This document shows, one piece after another, positions 1-5,729 of a stretch of 7,347 nt of DNA. Position 1 is the first letter of the stretch, and the number at the start of each line of letters is the position of its first letter. The stretch is from NCBI GenBank assembly GCA_964354135.1, contig CAYGZA010000323.1:1-7347 (forward strand). Direction: 5' to 3'. Below the pieces are notes generated by a model that saw nothing but the letters and a program-made list of their open reading frames with translations, was not told the DNA's origin and did no database searches. The translations under genes and the position numbers were made by a program. The DNA is from CAYGZA01 sp964354135 (GTDB lineage Bacteria > Planctomycetota > Planctomycetia > Pirellulales > Thermoguttaceae).

Positions 1-357
1 GACCTCCTCGTACCGGAGGCTCGTGCGGATCAAGCGGACGCCGCAGTTGATGTCGTAGCCGACCCCGCCGGGGGAGATGACGCCGCCTTCCTCCGGGTCC
101 GTCGCGCAGACGCCCCCGATGCAGAAGCCGTAGCCCCAATGGATGTCGGGCATCGCCAGGCTGGCCGTCTGGATGCCCGGCAGGAAGGCGACGTTGGCCA
201 CCTGCTCGGGCGCCTGATCGCCGCGGACCTGCTCCATGAGGCGGTCGTCGGCAAAGATCCGCCCTTCGACCAGCATCCCCGTTTTGTATTGCTTGGGGAT
301 TCGCCAGCAGCACTCGTCGATCCGCTCCAGCGGTCCTCGGTAGCCTTGTTTGGTCAT
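1..357 (-). CDS. rtcB: RNA-splicing ligase RtcB, N-terminal part (cut by window edge)
   Basis: RtcB joins RNA 2',3'-cyclic phosphate or 3'-phosphate ends to 5'-OH ends, using GTP and Mn2+, in tRNA splicing or RNA repair in the cytosol. Only the first 119 codons are present; the gene continues past base 1 and the full protein should be near 400-480 residues. The visible part carries the family signature: MPDIHWGYGF at residues 69-78, then GGVISPGGVGYDINCGVRL at 91-109. D102 and C105 in the DINCG motif correspond to the metal-binding Asp and Cys of the active site. The ATG at 357 is chosen because the protein has a normal N-terminal length and an AGGA overlaps the archease stop codon just upstream. 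Archease ends 11 bases upstream on the same strand, the classic partnership. Residues 79 and 84 are Cys where many homologues have Pro and Ala; this may only be lineage variation. Confidence 0.97.
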   Translation of the reverse strand, partial: MTKQGYRGPLERIDECCWRIPKQYKTGMLVEGRIFADDRLMEQVRGDQAPEQVANVAFLPGIQTASLAMPDIHWGYGFCIGGVCATDPEEGGVISPGGVGYDINCGVRLIRTSLRYEEV

Positions 358-368
358 CGGTTGGATTC

Positions 369-779
369 CTAAATGTCCACAATCACCTCGGCCAGCCAGC
401 CGCCGGCGTCTTGTTGCACCTTGAAGCCGTGGTACGTGACGGCCTTCACCTCGACGTCCAGTTGGTGCCGCGTGCGGTCGATCGGCTCGCCGCGTGCGGT
501 GGCCGCCAGCCCGCCGGACTCCACCCGGACCTCGAAGTCGGAGAAAACCAGCCGGCGGGTGGCGAACGTGTAGAGCAACTCGGCCAGCCAGTCGAACAAC
601 AGGTCGTCCCGCCGATCTCCCGAGATGCTGAAGGCCACCTTTTCGACACGGCGGACCGCATCGAGGTTCGTCACCATCACCGAGAACAGTCCGCGGGCGG
701 CGTCCGCGAACAGGCCGTCGAGATCGGCGGCCCGCACGCGAATCCCGATGTCGGCCGTATGTTCGAAGGTTTCGTACAC
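369..779 (-). CDS. Archease, RtcB-activating protein
   Basis: Archease is a small soluble protein that speeds guanylylation of RtcB and allows multiple turnovers of the ligase. The 136-residue length fits the family (about 135-145). Family hallmarks are EHTADIGI at residues 6-13, LFADAARGLF at 23-32, VKAVTYHGF at 111-119 and a C-terminus ending in VIVDI. The Asp in TADIG (D10) and the penultimate Asp (D135) match the acidic residues reported to bind metal in archeases; that residue assignment is from family knowledge, not computed. The start is GTG at 779; there is no upstream in-frame ATG nearby and no clear Shine-Dalgarno sequence. It lies directly upstream of rtcB with an 11-base gap, so the two are almost certainly co-transcribed. 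The bases just upstream of its start are G-rich repeats and a hairpin, which may separate it from the older gene remnant at 788-1015. Confidence 0.95.
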   Translation of the reverse strand: MYETFEHTADIGIRVRAADLDGLFADAARGLFSVMVTNLDAVRRVEKVAFSISGDRRDDLLFDWLAELLYTFATRRLVFSDFEVRVESGGLAATARGEPIDRTRHQLDVEVKAVTYHGFKVQQDAGGWLAEVIVDI

Positions 780-783
780 GGCA

Positions 784-803
784 GGGTTCAGGGTTTGGGT
801 TCA
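784..803. repeat. GGGTTCA/GGGTTT short tandem repeat
   Basis: On the plus strand GGGTTCA (784-790), GGGTTT (791-796) and GGGTTCA (797-803) follow each other without gaps. The run lies immediately upstream of the archease start on the other strand and inside the end of the broken oxidoreductase frame. It resembles telomere-like low-complexity runs and is related in style to the GGGGCTA/GGGGTTA run at 1048-1077. Confidence 0.6.
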
Positions 804-1015
804 GAGCCGGGCCGTGTCGGCCCGGCAAAGCCGTGTAGCGGCGGGGCCCTCCCTGCGATCTCATCGCTCTCGCCGCACACGTTCACGACAAACCGTCCGA
901 TCACTCGCCCGGCCAGCAATTCCTCCAATCGCCGCTCGGCAATCCGGCCGGAGACGTTGCCCGAGGCGTCCTTCTCCACGAGATAGCAGCGGAAGGTGTC
1001 GGTTGTCGAAGCCAT
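788..1015 (-). pseudogene. Truncated N-terminus resembling YhdH/AcuI-type NADPH oxidoreductase
   Basis: This 75-codon frame starts with ATG at 1015 and reads MASTTDTFRCYLVEKD, then GNVSGRIAERRLEEL. From memory, this resembles the N-terminus of the YhdH/YhfP/AcuI branch of medium-chain dehydrogenase/reductases, which continues LPxGxVLIRVxYSSLNYKD. After about residue 35 the resemblance fades, and the NAD-binding and catalytic parts (about 290 further residues) are absent. The last third of the frame is translated through a perfect hairpin (806-826) and a GGGTT-type repeat, so it is probably not protein-coding. I infer a gene remnant whose body was deleted or replaced by repeat sequence. The alternative is a genuine small protein, or a chance frame with a conserved-looking start. 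It sits between udg (76 bases away) and archease (8 bases away) on the same strand. Confidence 0.45.
806..826. repeat. Perfect 8-bp hairpin, possible REP-like repeat
   Basis: GCCGGGCC (806-813), a five-base loop GTGTC, then GGCCCGGC (819-826) form a perfect 8-bp GC-only stem. No T-run follows on either strand, so it is not a standard intrinsic terminator. The overlapping 11-mer CCGGCAAAGCC (822-832) recurs inverted at 7193-7203, which suggests a dispersed repeat family. Confidence 0.6.
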
Positions 1016-1047
1016 AGGCCCTGGCCGTCTTTGACGCCCGAAAATCG

Positions 1048-1077
1048 CCCCTGACGCTGTCCCTAACCCCTAGCCCC
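1048..1077 (-). repeat. G-run repeat, putative G-quadruplex
   Basis: Read on the minus strand, four G-runs (GGGG, GGGG, GGG, GGGG) are separated by loops of 3 (CTA), 3 (TTA) and 9 bases. This satisfies the usual four-tract G-quadruplex pattern. It lies in the 76-base gap after the udg stop codon, in the sense strand of udg transcription, so it could form in the RNA and influence read-through into archease-rtcB. That role is inference; only the motif is seen. Confidence 0.55.
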
Positions 1078-1091
1078 TGTTCCGCGACCCC

Positions 1092-1880
1092 CTACTTCTT
1101 CGGCGCCTCCAACCCCATGTCCTGCATCAACATCCGGATGTCGTCCCACACCTGGCGCTTGGCGGCCGGATTGCGGAGCAAATACGCCGGGTGGTAGGTG
1201 CAGATCACCTTGATCCCGTTGAGCGGGTGGAAACGGCCGCGGAGCTGCCCAATCGAGGCACCGGTTCCCAGCAAGTTCTGGGCAGCCACGGCCCCGAGGC
1301 AGCAGATGAACTCCGGTTGGATCACTGCCAATTGATCGTCGAGATACTCGCGGCAATTGGCGGCCTCGGTGGGCGAAGGGACGCGATTACCCGGCGGCCG
1401 GCACTTGATCGTGTTGAGGATGTACACGTCCTCGCGACGCAGGTGCATCCCCTTGACGATGATGTCGGTCAGGAGCTGCCCCGCGCGGCCGACGAAGGGG
1501 AACCCTTGCCGGTCTTCATCCGCCCCCGGGGCCTCGCCCATGAAAACCAGTCGAGCGTGCGGGTTGCCCACGCCGAAGACCGTTTGGGTCCGCGTGCGGG
1601 CGAGTTCTTCGCAACGGACACAGGCGGCGACCTTCCGGGCCATCGCTGCCAAGACCGCGGCCCGGTCATCCGATTGCCCCGGCGCTGCGGGGGCGGGTAC
1701 ACGCGCCATCGCGCGACCCGCCAGCGTGGCAGCCGGTTGCCGCGGCGGGGCCACCTTGGGCAGAGGCGGTTTGCGGAGATGCGTGACCCCCGCCCGCTGA
1801 AGGCTTTCGAGTTGCTGCACCGCCATCCGAGCCACCCGACCGGAGGATGCCCGTGTACTGTCCGCCATCAGTTTGCTCAC
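1092..1880 (-). CDS. udg: Family 4 uracil-DNA glycosylase (4Fe-4S)
   Basis: This enzyme removes uracil from DNA to start base-excision repair. Family 4 features are clear. Motif A is GEAPGADEDRQGFPFVG at residues 115-131 and motif B is HPAYLLR at 230-236. Four cysteines (C87, C90, C160, C176) have the spacing expected of the 4Fe-4S ligands (CxxC, about 70 residues, then a 16-residue step), and NTIKCRPPGNR at 156-166 surrounds the third. The first ~75 residues are an Ala/Pro/Arg-rich tail outside the catalytic domain; the core alone is about 185 residues, typical of the family. The start given is GTG at 1880; an in-frame ATG at 1868 is an equally good choice and would shorten the tail by four residues. 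No clear ribosome binding site precedes either. A TATAGT box at 1908-1913 (minus strand) could be its -10 element. It is divergent from der. Confidence 0.94.
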   Translation of the reverse strand: MSKLMADSTRASSGRVARMAVQQLESLQRAGVTHLRKPPLPKVAPPRQPAATLAGRAMARVPAPAAPGQSDDRAAVLAAMARKVAACVRCEELARTRTQTVFGVGNPHARLVFMGEAPGADEDRQGFPFVGRAGQLLTDIIVKGMHLRREDVYILNTIKCRPPGNRVPSPTEAANCREYLDDQLAVIQPEFICCLGAVAAQNLLGTGASIGQLRGRFHPLNGIKVICTYHPAYLLRNPAAKRQVWDDIRMLMQDMGLEAPKK

Positions 1881-1907
1881 TGGCTACCGTCGGCACCGAG
1901 CCCCTTC

Positions 1908-1913
1908 ACTATA
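1908..1913 (-). promoter_or_regulatory. Possible -10 box for udg
   Basis: TATAGT reads on the minus strand 28-33 bases upstream of the udg start, in otherwise GC-rich sequence, and would give a leader of about 20 bases. No good -35 hexamer lies 16-18 bases upstream (TTCGCG at a 16-base spacing is weak), so this is tentative. Confidence 0.35.
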
Positions 1914-2014
1914 TCGAGGACCTGGGAGCCGCGAAGGGGGCCGGGGAGACAACGCACCCGGATTCGGCCCTCGGGCGAATCTTTCGGCCCGGAAATCCGC
2001 TTTCGGGCTATTGT

Positions 2015-2029
2015 TCCGCGGACCGCGGA
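2015..2029. promoter_or_regulatory. 15-bp palindrome upstream of der, possible operator
   Basis: TCCGCGG, a central A, then CCGCGGA form a perfect odd-length palindrome; it also reads as two tandem CCGCGGA heptamers. It is directly followed by the AT-rich block TTATTATGG (2030-2038), whose TATTAT (2031-2036) is the best -10-like sequence in the udg-der gap. TTGTTC at 2011-2016 is a possible -35 but sits only 14 bases from TATTAT. Position and symmetry suggest an operator for the der cluster; this is unproven. Confidence 0.35.
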
Positions 2030-2137
2030 TTATTATGGAAGGGTATTACGTGGGGGTAGCGGTCCAGCGTTTTCCAAGGGGGGTGCGATCCGGGCAATCG
2101 CAGGGGTGCCGGTACCTCTCTGTATTGCGGGTGGGTG

Positions 2138-3514
2138 ATGGGAGTGCAGCAGGTCGCCATCGTCGGACGGCCGAACGTCGGGAAATCGAGCCTGTTCAAC
2201 TGGCTGGTCGGCCACCGGATTGCCATTGTCGGGCCCTCGGCCGGGATCACGCGGGACCGGGTGACGCACCTGGTCCGCATGTTCGACCGCTTTCTGGCCC
2301 GCGACCGCTTCGTCGAGCTGATCGACACCGGCGGCATGGGCGGCCAGGACGCCGACAAGCTCACCGAGCAGATCGAGCGCCAGATCGACATGGCGGTCGA
2401 GCTGGCGGACCTGATTCTCATGGTGGTGGACGTCCGCGCCGGGGTGCTGCCGCTGGACGAGGAGGTGGCCCGGCGGCTCCGCTACGTGAGCGTGCCGGTC
2501 CTCTGCGTGGCCAACAAGACCGACACGCCCGAGCTTGAGCCGCAGGCCCACGAGTTCTACCGCCTCGGCCGCAAGGTCGTCGCGGTGAGCGCGGAGCAGA
2601 ACCGGGGCAAGGAGGAGCTTTTCGACGCGATGTGCGAGCGGCTGGCGCCCCCGCTGGGAGACGAGATCCTGGTCGAAGAGCCGCTCATGAAGGTGGCCAT
2701 CGTCGGCCGCCGCAACACCGGCAAGAGCACCTTCATCAACACCCTGGTGCAGGCCGAGCGCATGATCGTGAGCGAAGTCCCCGGCACCACCCGCGACAGC
2801 GTCGACGTCCGCTTCGAGCTCGACGGCAAGGCCTTCATGGCCATCGACACGCCGGGCTTCCGCCGCCAGAAGAGCATCACCAGCGACCTCGATTTCTACA
2901 GCACCCACCGGGCCCAGCGGAGCATCCGCCGGGCCGACGTGGCCCTGCTGTTCCTCGACGCCGGCCAACGGATCGCCAAGGTCGACAAGCAACTGTGCGA
3001 CTACGTCGCCCAGCAGTACAAGCCGTGCATCTTCGTGGTGAACAAGTGGGACCTCATGGCGGCGACCCTGCCCACGGAACGCTGGGTGAACTACCTCCGC
3101 GACGTCTTCCGCACGATGTGGCACGTGCCGATCGCCTTCATCACCGGCCAGACGGGCAAGAACGTCAAGGCCCTCTTGAACCACGCCCAGATGCTCTACT
3201 CCCAGAGCCGGAGCCGCGTTCCCACGGCGGAGCTGAACAAGCTCCTGCGGGCGGCGTTCGACCACACCCCGCCGCCTCTAACCGGCACGCACCGCCCCAA
3301 GATCTATTACGCCACCCAAGTGGCCGTCCAGCCGCCGACGATCGTGATGTTCTGCAACGATCCCCGGGGGATCTCGAAGCAATACCAGCGCTATCTCTTG
3401 GGCGTCTTCCGCGACCATCTCACGTTCGGCGAGGTGCCGATCAAGCTCTACCTACGCAAACGCGAGCCTTCCGACTATACTGACGAGATTGAGTCGAAGC
3501 TGGGGCAGCCGTAG
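2138..3514 (+). CDS. der: Ribosome-assembly GTPase Der (EngA)
   Basis: Der is an essential GTPase with two consecutive G domains that acts in late assembly of the 50S ribosomal subunit. The first G domain has GRPNVGKS at residues 10-17, DTGG at 63-66 and NKTD at 126-129. The second has GRRNTGKS at 190-197, DTPG at 237-240 and NKWD at 302-305. The C-terminal ~100 residues, ending GEVPIKLYLRKR, are the KH-like domain. The length of 458 residues is normal (about 435-490). ATG at 2138 is preferred because the first beta strand (VAIVG) then begins at residue 6, as in relatives; a GTG directly before it at 2135 is possible. The second P-loop has RN-T-G in place of the commoner PNVG; the essential G, K and S are intact. 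It is the first gene of a likely three-gene transcript and is divergent from udg. Confidence 0.97.
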   Translation: MGVQQVAIVGRPNVGKSSLFNWLVGHRIAIVGPSAGITRDRVTHLVRMFDRFLARDRFVELIDTGGMGGQDADKLTEQIERQIDMAVELADLILMVVDVRAGVLPLDEEVARRLRYVSVPVLCVANKTDTPELEPQAHEFYRLGRKVVAVSAEQNRGKEELFDAMCERLAPPLGDEILVEEPLMKVAIVGRRNTGKSTFINTLVQAERMIVSEVPGTTRDSVDVRFELDGKAFMAIDTPGFRRQKSITSDLDFYSTHRAQRSIRRADVALLFLDAGQRIAKVDKQLCDYVAQQYKPCIFVVNKWDLMAATLPTERWVNYLRDVFRTMWHVPIAFITGQTGKNVKALLNHAQMLYSQSRSRVPTAELNKLLRAAFDHTPPPLTGTHRPKIYYATQVAVQPPTIVMFCNDPRGISKQYQRYLLGVFRDHLTFGEVPIKLYLRKREPSDYTDEIESKLGQP

Positions 3515-3533
3515 CGCCAGGATTCACCGCGGC

Positions 3534-3537
3534 AGGA
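3534..3537 (+). promoter_or_regulatory. Ribosome binding site for the DHH gene
   Basis: AGGA lies 10 bases before the ATG at 3548. It is one of the few recognisable Shine-Dalgarno-like sequences in the window and supports that start. Confidence 0.5.
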
Positions 3538-3547
3538 TGCACTCTCC

Positions 3548-4594
3548 ATGAGCCCCCCTCGGACCAGGCCCTCGGAACGTTTCTTGAAGGTACTCGCTCC
3601 CTACGAGCAGGTCCTGGTGGTGACCCACGACAACCCCGACCCGGACGCAGTGGCCAGCGGCTGGGCCCTGACCTTCCTCATCAAGGAGAAGCTGGGCAAG
3701 AAGGCGCGGCTGGTGGGCGGGGGCGACATTATCCGCGCCGAGAACCGGCACATGGTCCGCCTGCTGGAGCCGCCGATCGAGCTGGTCGGCGACCTGGAGT
3801 GCCCGGCGGACGCGGCCGTGGTCCTCGTCGACTGCCAATCCCAGAACCAGAATCACGTCTTCCGCGGAGAGGACGTGCCGCTAGTCGCCGTGGTCGACCA
3901 TCACGAGCCGCGCGGCCGCCGGCCCCGCTTGCCCTTCCGCGACATCCGGCCGCGGGTGGCGGCCTCGGCCACGATCGCGGCGTGCTATCTCCGGGAGCAG
4001 AAGCTCGAGCCGGGCCCGCGGCTGGCCACGGCCCTTCTCGTCGCCGTCCGCACGGAAACCCGGGGCAGCGAAACGCACTACTCCCGGCTCGACCGGACCG
4101 TGCTCCTGTGGCTGTCCGAGCGGGCCAACCCCAGCCAACTGGCGGAGATCGAAAGCGCCCCCCTGTCCCGCGAATACTACGGCGACTTGATCCTCGCCCT
4201 GCAAAGCACCTTCATCTACGACGACACGGCGCTGTGCCTCTTGCCGCGGGCCAGCGGGCCGGAGATCGTCGGCGAAGTGGCCGACCTCTTGATCCGCTGC
4301 GAGGATATATGGCGCGTGCTCTGCGGGGCGGCGGTCCGGGGGGACCTGCTTCTCTCCGTCCGCACGGAGCGCGACGAAGACGACGCCGGCGAGCTGGCAC
4401 AGAAGATTCTCGAAGGGCTCGGCCAAGGCGGCGGCCACCGCCGTCGCGCCGGCGGCCGCATCCCCGGCGCCGGCCCCAGGATCACCGAGGCCCTCCAGGA
4501 GGAACTCCGCAACCGCTGGCTCGACGTCTGCGGCGTGGATCGCCAGCGCGGCAGCCGGCTGGTCGCCCGCCGCGAAATCGTCGAGAACCTCTGA
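3548..4594 (+). CDS. DHH/DHHA1 phosphoesterase (nanoRNase/pAp phosphatase type)
   Basis: DHH-DHHA1 proteins of this shape hydrolyse short oligoribonucleotides, 3'-phosphoadenosine 5'-phosphate or cyclic dinucleotide products, using Mn2+. Motif I is THDNPDPDAVASG at residues 26-38, motif II is the Asp of VLVDCQ (D95), and motif III is DHH at 117-119. The DHHA1 substrate-binding motif is GGGH at 294-297, followed by AGG. The motif IV position reads RTETRG (168-173), so the usual Asp of the TDTG-type segment is Glu (E170). The length of 348 residues is slightly above NrnA (about 313-320). There is no signal peptide or membrane segment, so it should be cytosolic. It begins 33 bases after der with an AGGA ten bases upstream, and ends 5 bases before the HAD gene, so it is probably in the same transcript. 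The exact substrate cannot be read from the sequence. Confidence 0.93.
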   Translation: MSPPRTRPSERFLKVLAPYEQVLVVTHDNPDPDAVASGWALTFLIKEKLGKKARLVGGGDIIRAENRHMVRLLEPPIELVGDLECPADAAVVLVDCQSQNQNHVFRGEDVPLVAVVDHHEPRGRRPRLPFRDIRPRVAASATIAACYLREQKLEPGPRLATALLVAVRTETRGSETHYSRLDRTVLLWLSERANPSQLAEIESAPLSREYYGDLILALQSTFIYDDTALCLLPRASGPEIVGEVADLLIRCEDIWRVLCGAAVRGDLLLSVRTERDEDDAGELAQKILEGLGQGGGHRRRAGGRIPGAGPRITEALQEELRNRWLDVCGVDRQRGSRLVARREIVENL

Positions 4595-4599
4595 TCCGC

Positions 4600-5220
4600 A
4601 TGACGCCGCCGACATTCCTCTATTTTGACCTAGGCCAGGTGCTTCTCAAGTTCGATACCGCCGTGATGTGCCAGCAAATGGGCGCCGTGGCCGGGGTCGA
4701 TCCCGCGGAGGTGTTTAGGGTCGTGCTTTGCAGCCCGCTGCAACGGGAGTACGAGCTGGGGCGGCTCACGACGCGGGAGTTCTACGAGGACTTCTGCCGC
4801 CGCACGGGCACGCGGCCGGATTTCCAGGCCCTGCTCCGCGCCGCAAGCGACATCTTCGAGCTGAATGCCGACATTGTTCCCGTGGTGACGGAGCTTCGCG
4901 GCGCCGGCCACCGCCTGGGCATCCTCTCCAACACGTGCGAAGCCCACTGGGAGCACTGCCTGGGGCGCTTCGGGATCCTCAGCGAGCTATTTGAGGTGTA
5001 CGCCCTAAGCTACCTGCTGAAGGCGGCCAAGCCCGAGGCGGCGATCTTCCTGGCGGCGGCCGAGCTGGCCGGCGTGCGGCCGGAAGAGGTCTTCTTTACC
5101 GACGACATCCCGGGCCACGTCGAAGGGGCCCGCGCCGCCGGCCTCGACGCGGTACAATACACCTCGACGCCGGAGCTGGTCGAAGAACTCCGCCGCCGGG
5201 GAATCACGGTCACGGCTTGA
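4600..5220 (+). CDS. HAD-IA family hydrolase, YihX-like phosphatase
   Basis: HAD hydrolases remove phosphate from small metabolites through an aspartyl-phosphate intermediate and need Mg2+. Motif I is YFDLGQVL at residues 8-15, with nucleophile D10. The second acidic residue of the classic DxD is replaced by Gly, as in YihX-type (DLGNV) members. Motif II is SNT at 110-112, motif III is the Lys of KAAKPE (K144), and motif IV is FFTDDIPGHVEGA, with D168 and D169. Residues ~15-90 form the helical cap expected of subfamily I. The length of 206 residues matches YihX, an alpha-glucose-1-phosphate phosphatase (about 199), but substrate cannot be inferred. The ATG at 4600 follows the upstream stop codon by 5 bases, which suggests translational coupling with the DHH gene. 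No intrinsic terminator follows the stop codon. Confidence 0.93.
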   Translation: MTPPTFLYFDLGQVLLKFDTAVMCQQMGAVAGVDPAEVFRVVLCSPLQREYELGRLTTREFYEDFCRRTGTRPDFQALLRAASDIFELNADIVPVVTELRGAGHRLGILSNTCEAHWEHCLGRFGILSELFEVYALSYLLKAAKPEAAIFLAAAELAGVRPEEVFFTDDIPGHVEGARAAGLDAVQYTSTPELVEELRRRGITVTA

Positions 5221-5279
5221 TTTCGAATCCGGAGGGGGTATTCGGAATGTGGACTCGTCACAACGGGCCGCCCGACTAG

Positions 5280-5299
5280 CCCAGGCGTTTACGCCTGGG
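5280..5299 (+). repeat. 20-base palindromic repeat, left copy
   Basis: CCCAGGCGTTTACGCCTGGG has a 9-bp stem around a two-base centre (TT). It is the exact reverse complement of 5406-5425, so the two copies form an inverted pair 106 bases apart. No T-run follows, so a terminator role is unlikely. It looks like a short dispersed intergenic palindrome. Confidence 0.85.
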
Positions 5300-5327
5300 G
5301 AGAGAAGGCAACCTCCCAATTCCCATC

Positions 5328-5343
5328 GGCCCCTTAAGGGGCC
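5328..5343. repeat. 16-base perfect palindrome
   Basis: GGCCCCTTAAGGGGCC is a perfect palindrome between the two outer copies. A looser partner, GCCCCTCAAGGGGC (5361-5374, 6-bp arms around CA), follows 17 bases later. Together they give a nested series of CCCCT...AGGGG palindromes inside the outer inverted pair. Confidence 0.8.
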
Positions 5344-5405
5344 ACGGAAACTTGGCCCGCGCCCCTCAAGGGGCGAAAACGCAAAACCAGCGGCGTTTCC
5401 CGCGT

Positions 5406-5425
5406 CCCAGGCGTAAACGCCTGGG
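5406..5425 (-). repeat. 20-base palindromic repeat, right copy
   Basis: CCCAGGCGTAAACGCCTGGG is the exact reverse complement of 5280-5299, with the same 9-bp arms and an AA centre. The inverted arrangement would let the whole 5280-5425 segment fold as a large stem or act as the ends of a small non-coding element. Confidence 0.85.
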
Positions 5426-5504
5426 CCAGAAAAACTCGCGACACGAAGGATGCGAAACCCAGTGCCACCGCCCACCTTCGCACCTTTCCACTCCCACTCC
5501 CCCA

Positions 5505-5532
5505 TTGACACGCCCCTGTCCGGCCGTACATT
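5505..5532 (+). promoter_or_regulatory. Sigma-70-like promoter for the DAC-like gene
   Basis: TTGACA (5505-5510, a perfect -35) and TACATT (5527-5532, a near-consensus -10) are 16 bases apart. The predicted start near 5540 would leave a leader of about 210 bases before the ATG at 5750. An imperfect GC hairpin (CCCCTGTCC with GGACGGGG, 5513-5540) overlaps the -10 region and could be a control point. The long leader is unusual among the genes in this window. Confidence 0.55.
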
Positions 5533-5602
5533 GGACGGGGAGAAGAAGCAAAGGATCGAGCACGAGGGGCGCAGGGATACCGGCTGACGAGCCCTTGCGT
5601 CC

Positions 5603-5626
5603 TCACCCTTTCACCTTCTCACCCTT
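5603..5626 (+). repeat. 8-base tandem repeat, TCACCCTT type
   Basis: Three contiguous units, TCACCCTT (5603-5610), TCACCTTC (5611-5618) and TCACCCTT (5619-5626), are followed by a degenerate GCACGTTC. A related T/C-rich run with TCACCTTC lies at 7265-7300, beyond the other side of the same gene. Confidence 0.6.
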
Positions 5627-5729
5627 GCACGTTCGAGGGCGGAAAAAGCCACAAAACGAGCTGCGTCCCGGTTTCGATGTTGGCAAGAGGTAACACAGGA
5701 ACAACTCCGCTCCTCGCAGCCCCATAGTC

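Noticed and set aside
1962..1980. Imperfect palindrome ATTC-G-GCCC-TC-GGGC-GAAT
   Set aside because: It has a bulge and a two-base loop; in this GC-rich spacer it is too weak to call.
1191..2138. A 315-codon plus-strand frame opposite udg
   Set aside because: It runs through the catalytic part of the glycosylase on the other strand and through the udg-der gap, with Arg/Pro/His-rich composition and no motif.
2033..3265. A 410-codon open frame on the minus strand
   Set aside because: It is fully antisense to der, which has every GTPase motif. The frame is a by-product of high GC and third-position bias, and its translation shows no family resemblance.
3799..4599. A plus-strand frame continuous upstream of the HAD gene, which would make it far longer
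   Set aside because: The upstream part is the DHH gene read in another frame (Arg/Pro-rich), and the HAD protein begins normally at the ATG at 4600.
5280..5299. Palindrome as intrinsic terminator of the HAD gene
   Set aside because: The stem is strong but is followed by GAGAGAAGG on the plus strand and by no T-run on the minus strand either.
5280..5425. Possible short CRISPR array
   Set aside because: The two outer copies are inverted to each other, there are only two, and the inner palindromes differ, so there is no regular repeat-spacer pattern.
5352..5693. A 113-codon plus-strand frame in the spacer
   Set aside because: It passes through palindromes, promoter and tandem repeat and has a non-protein-like composition.
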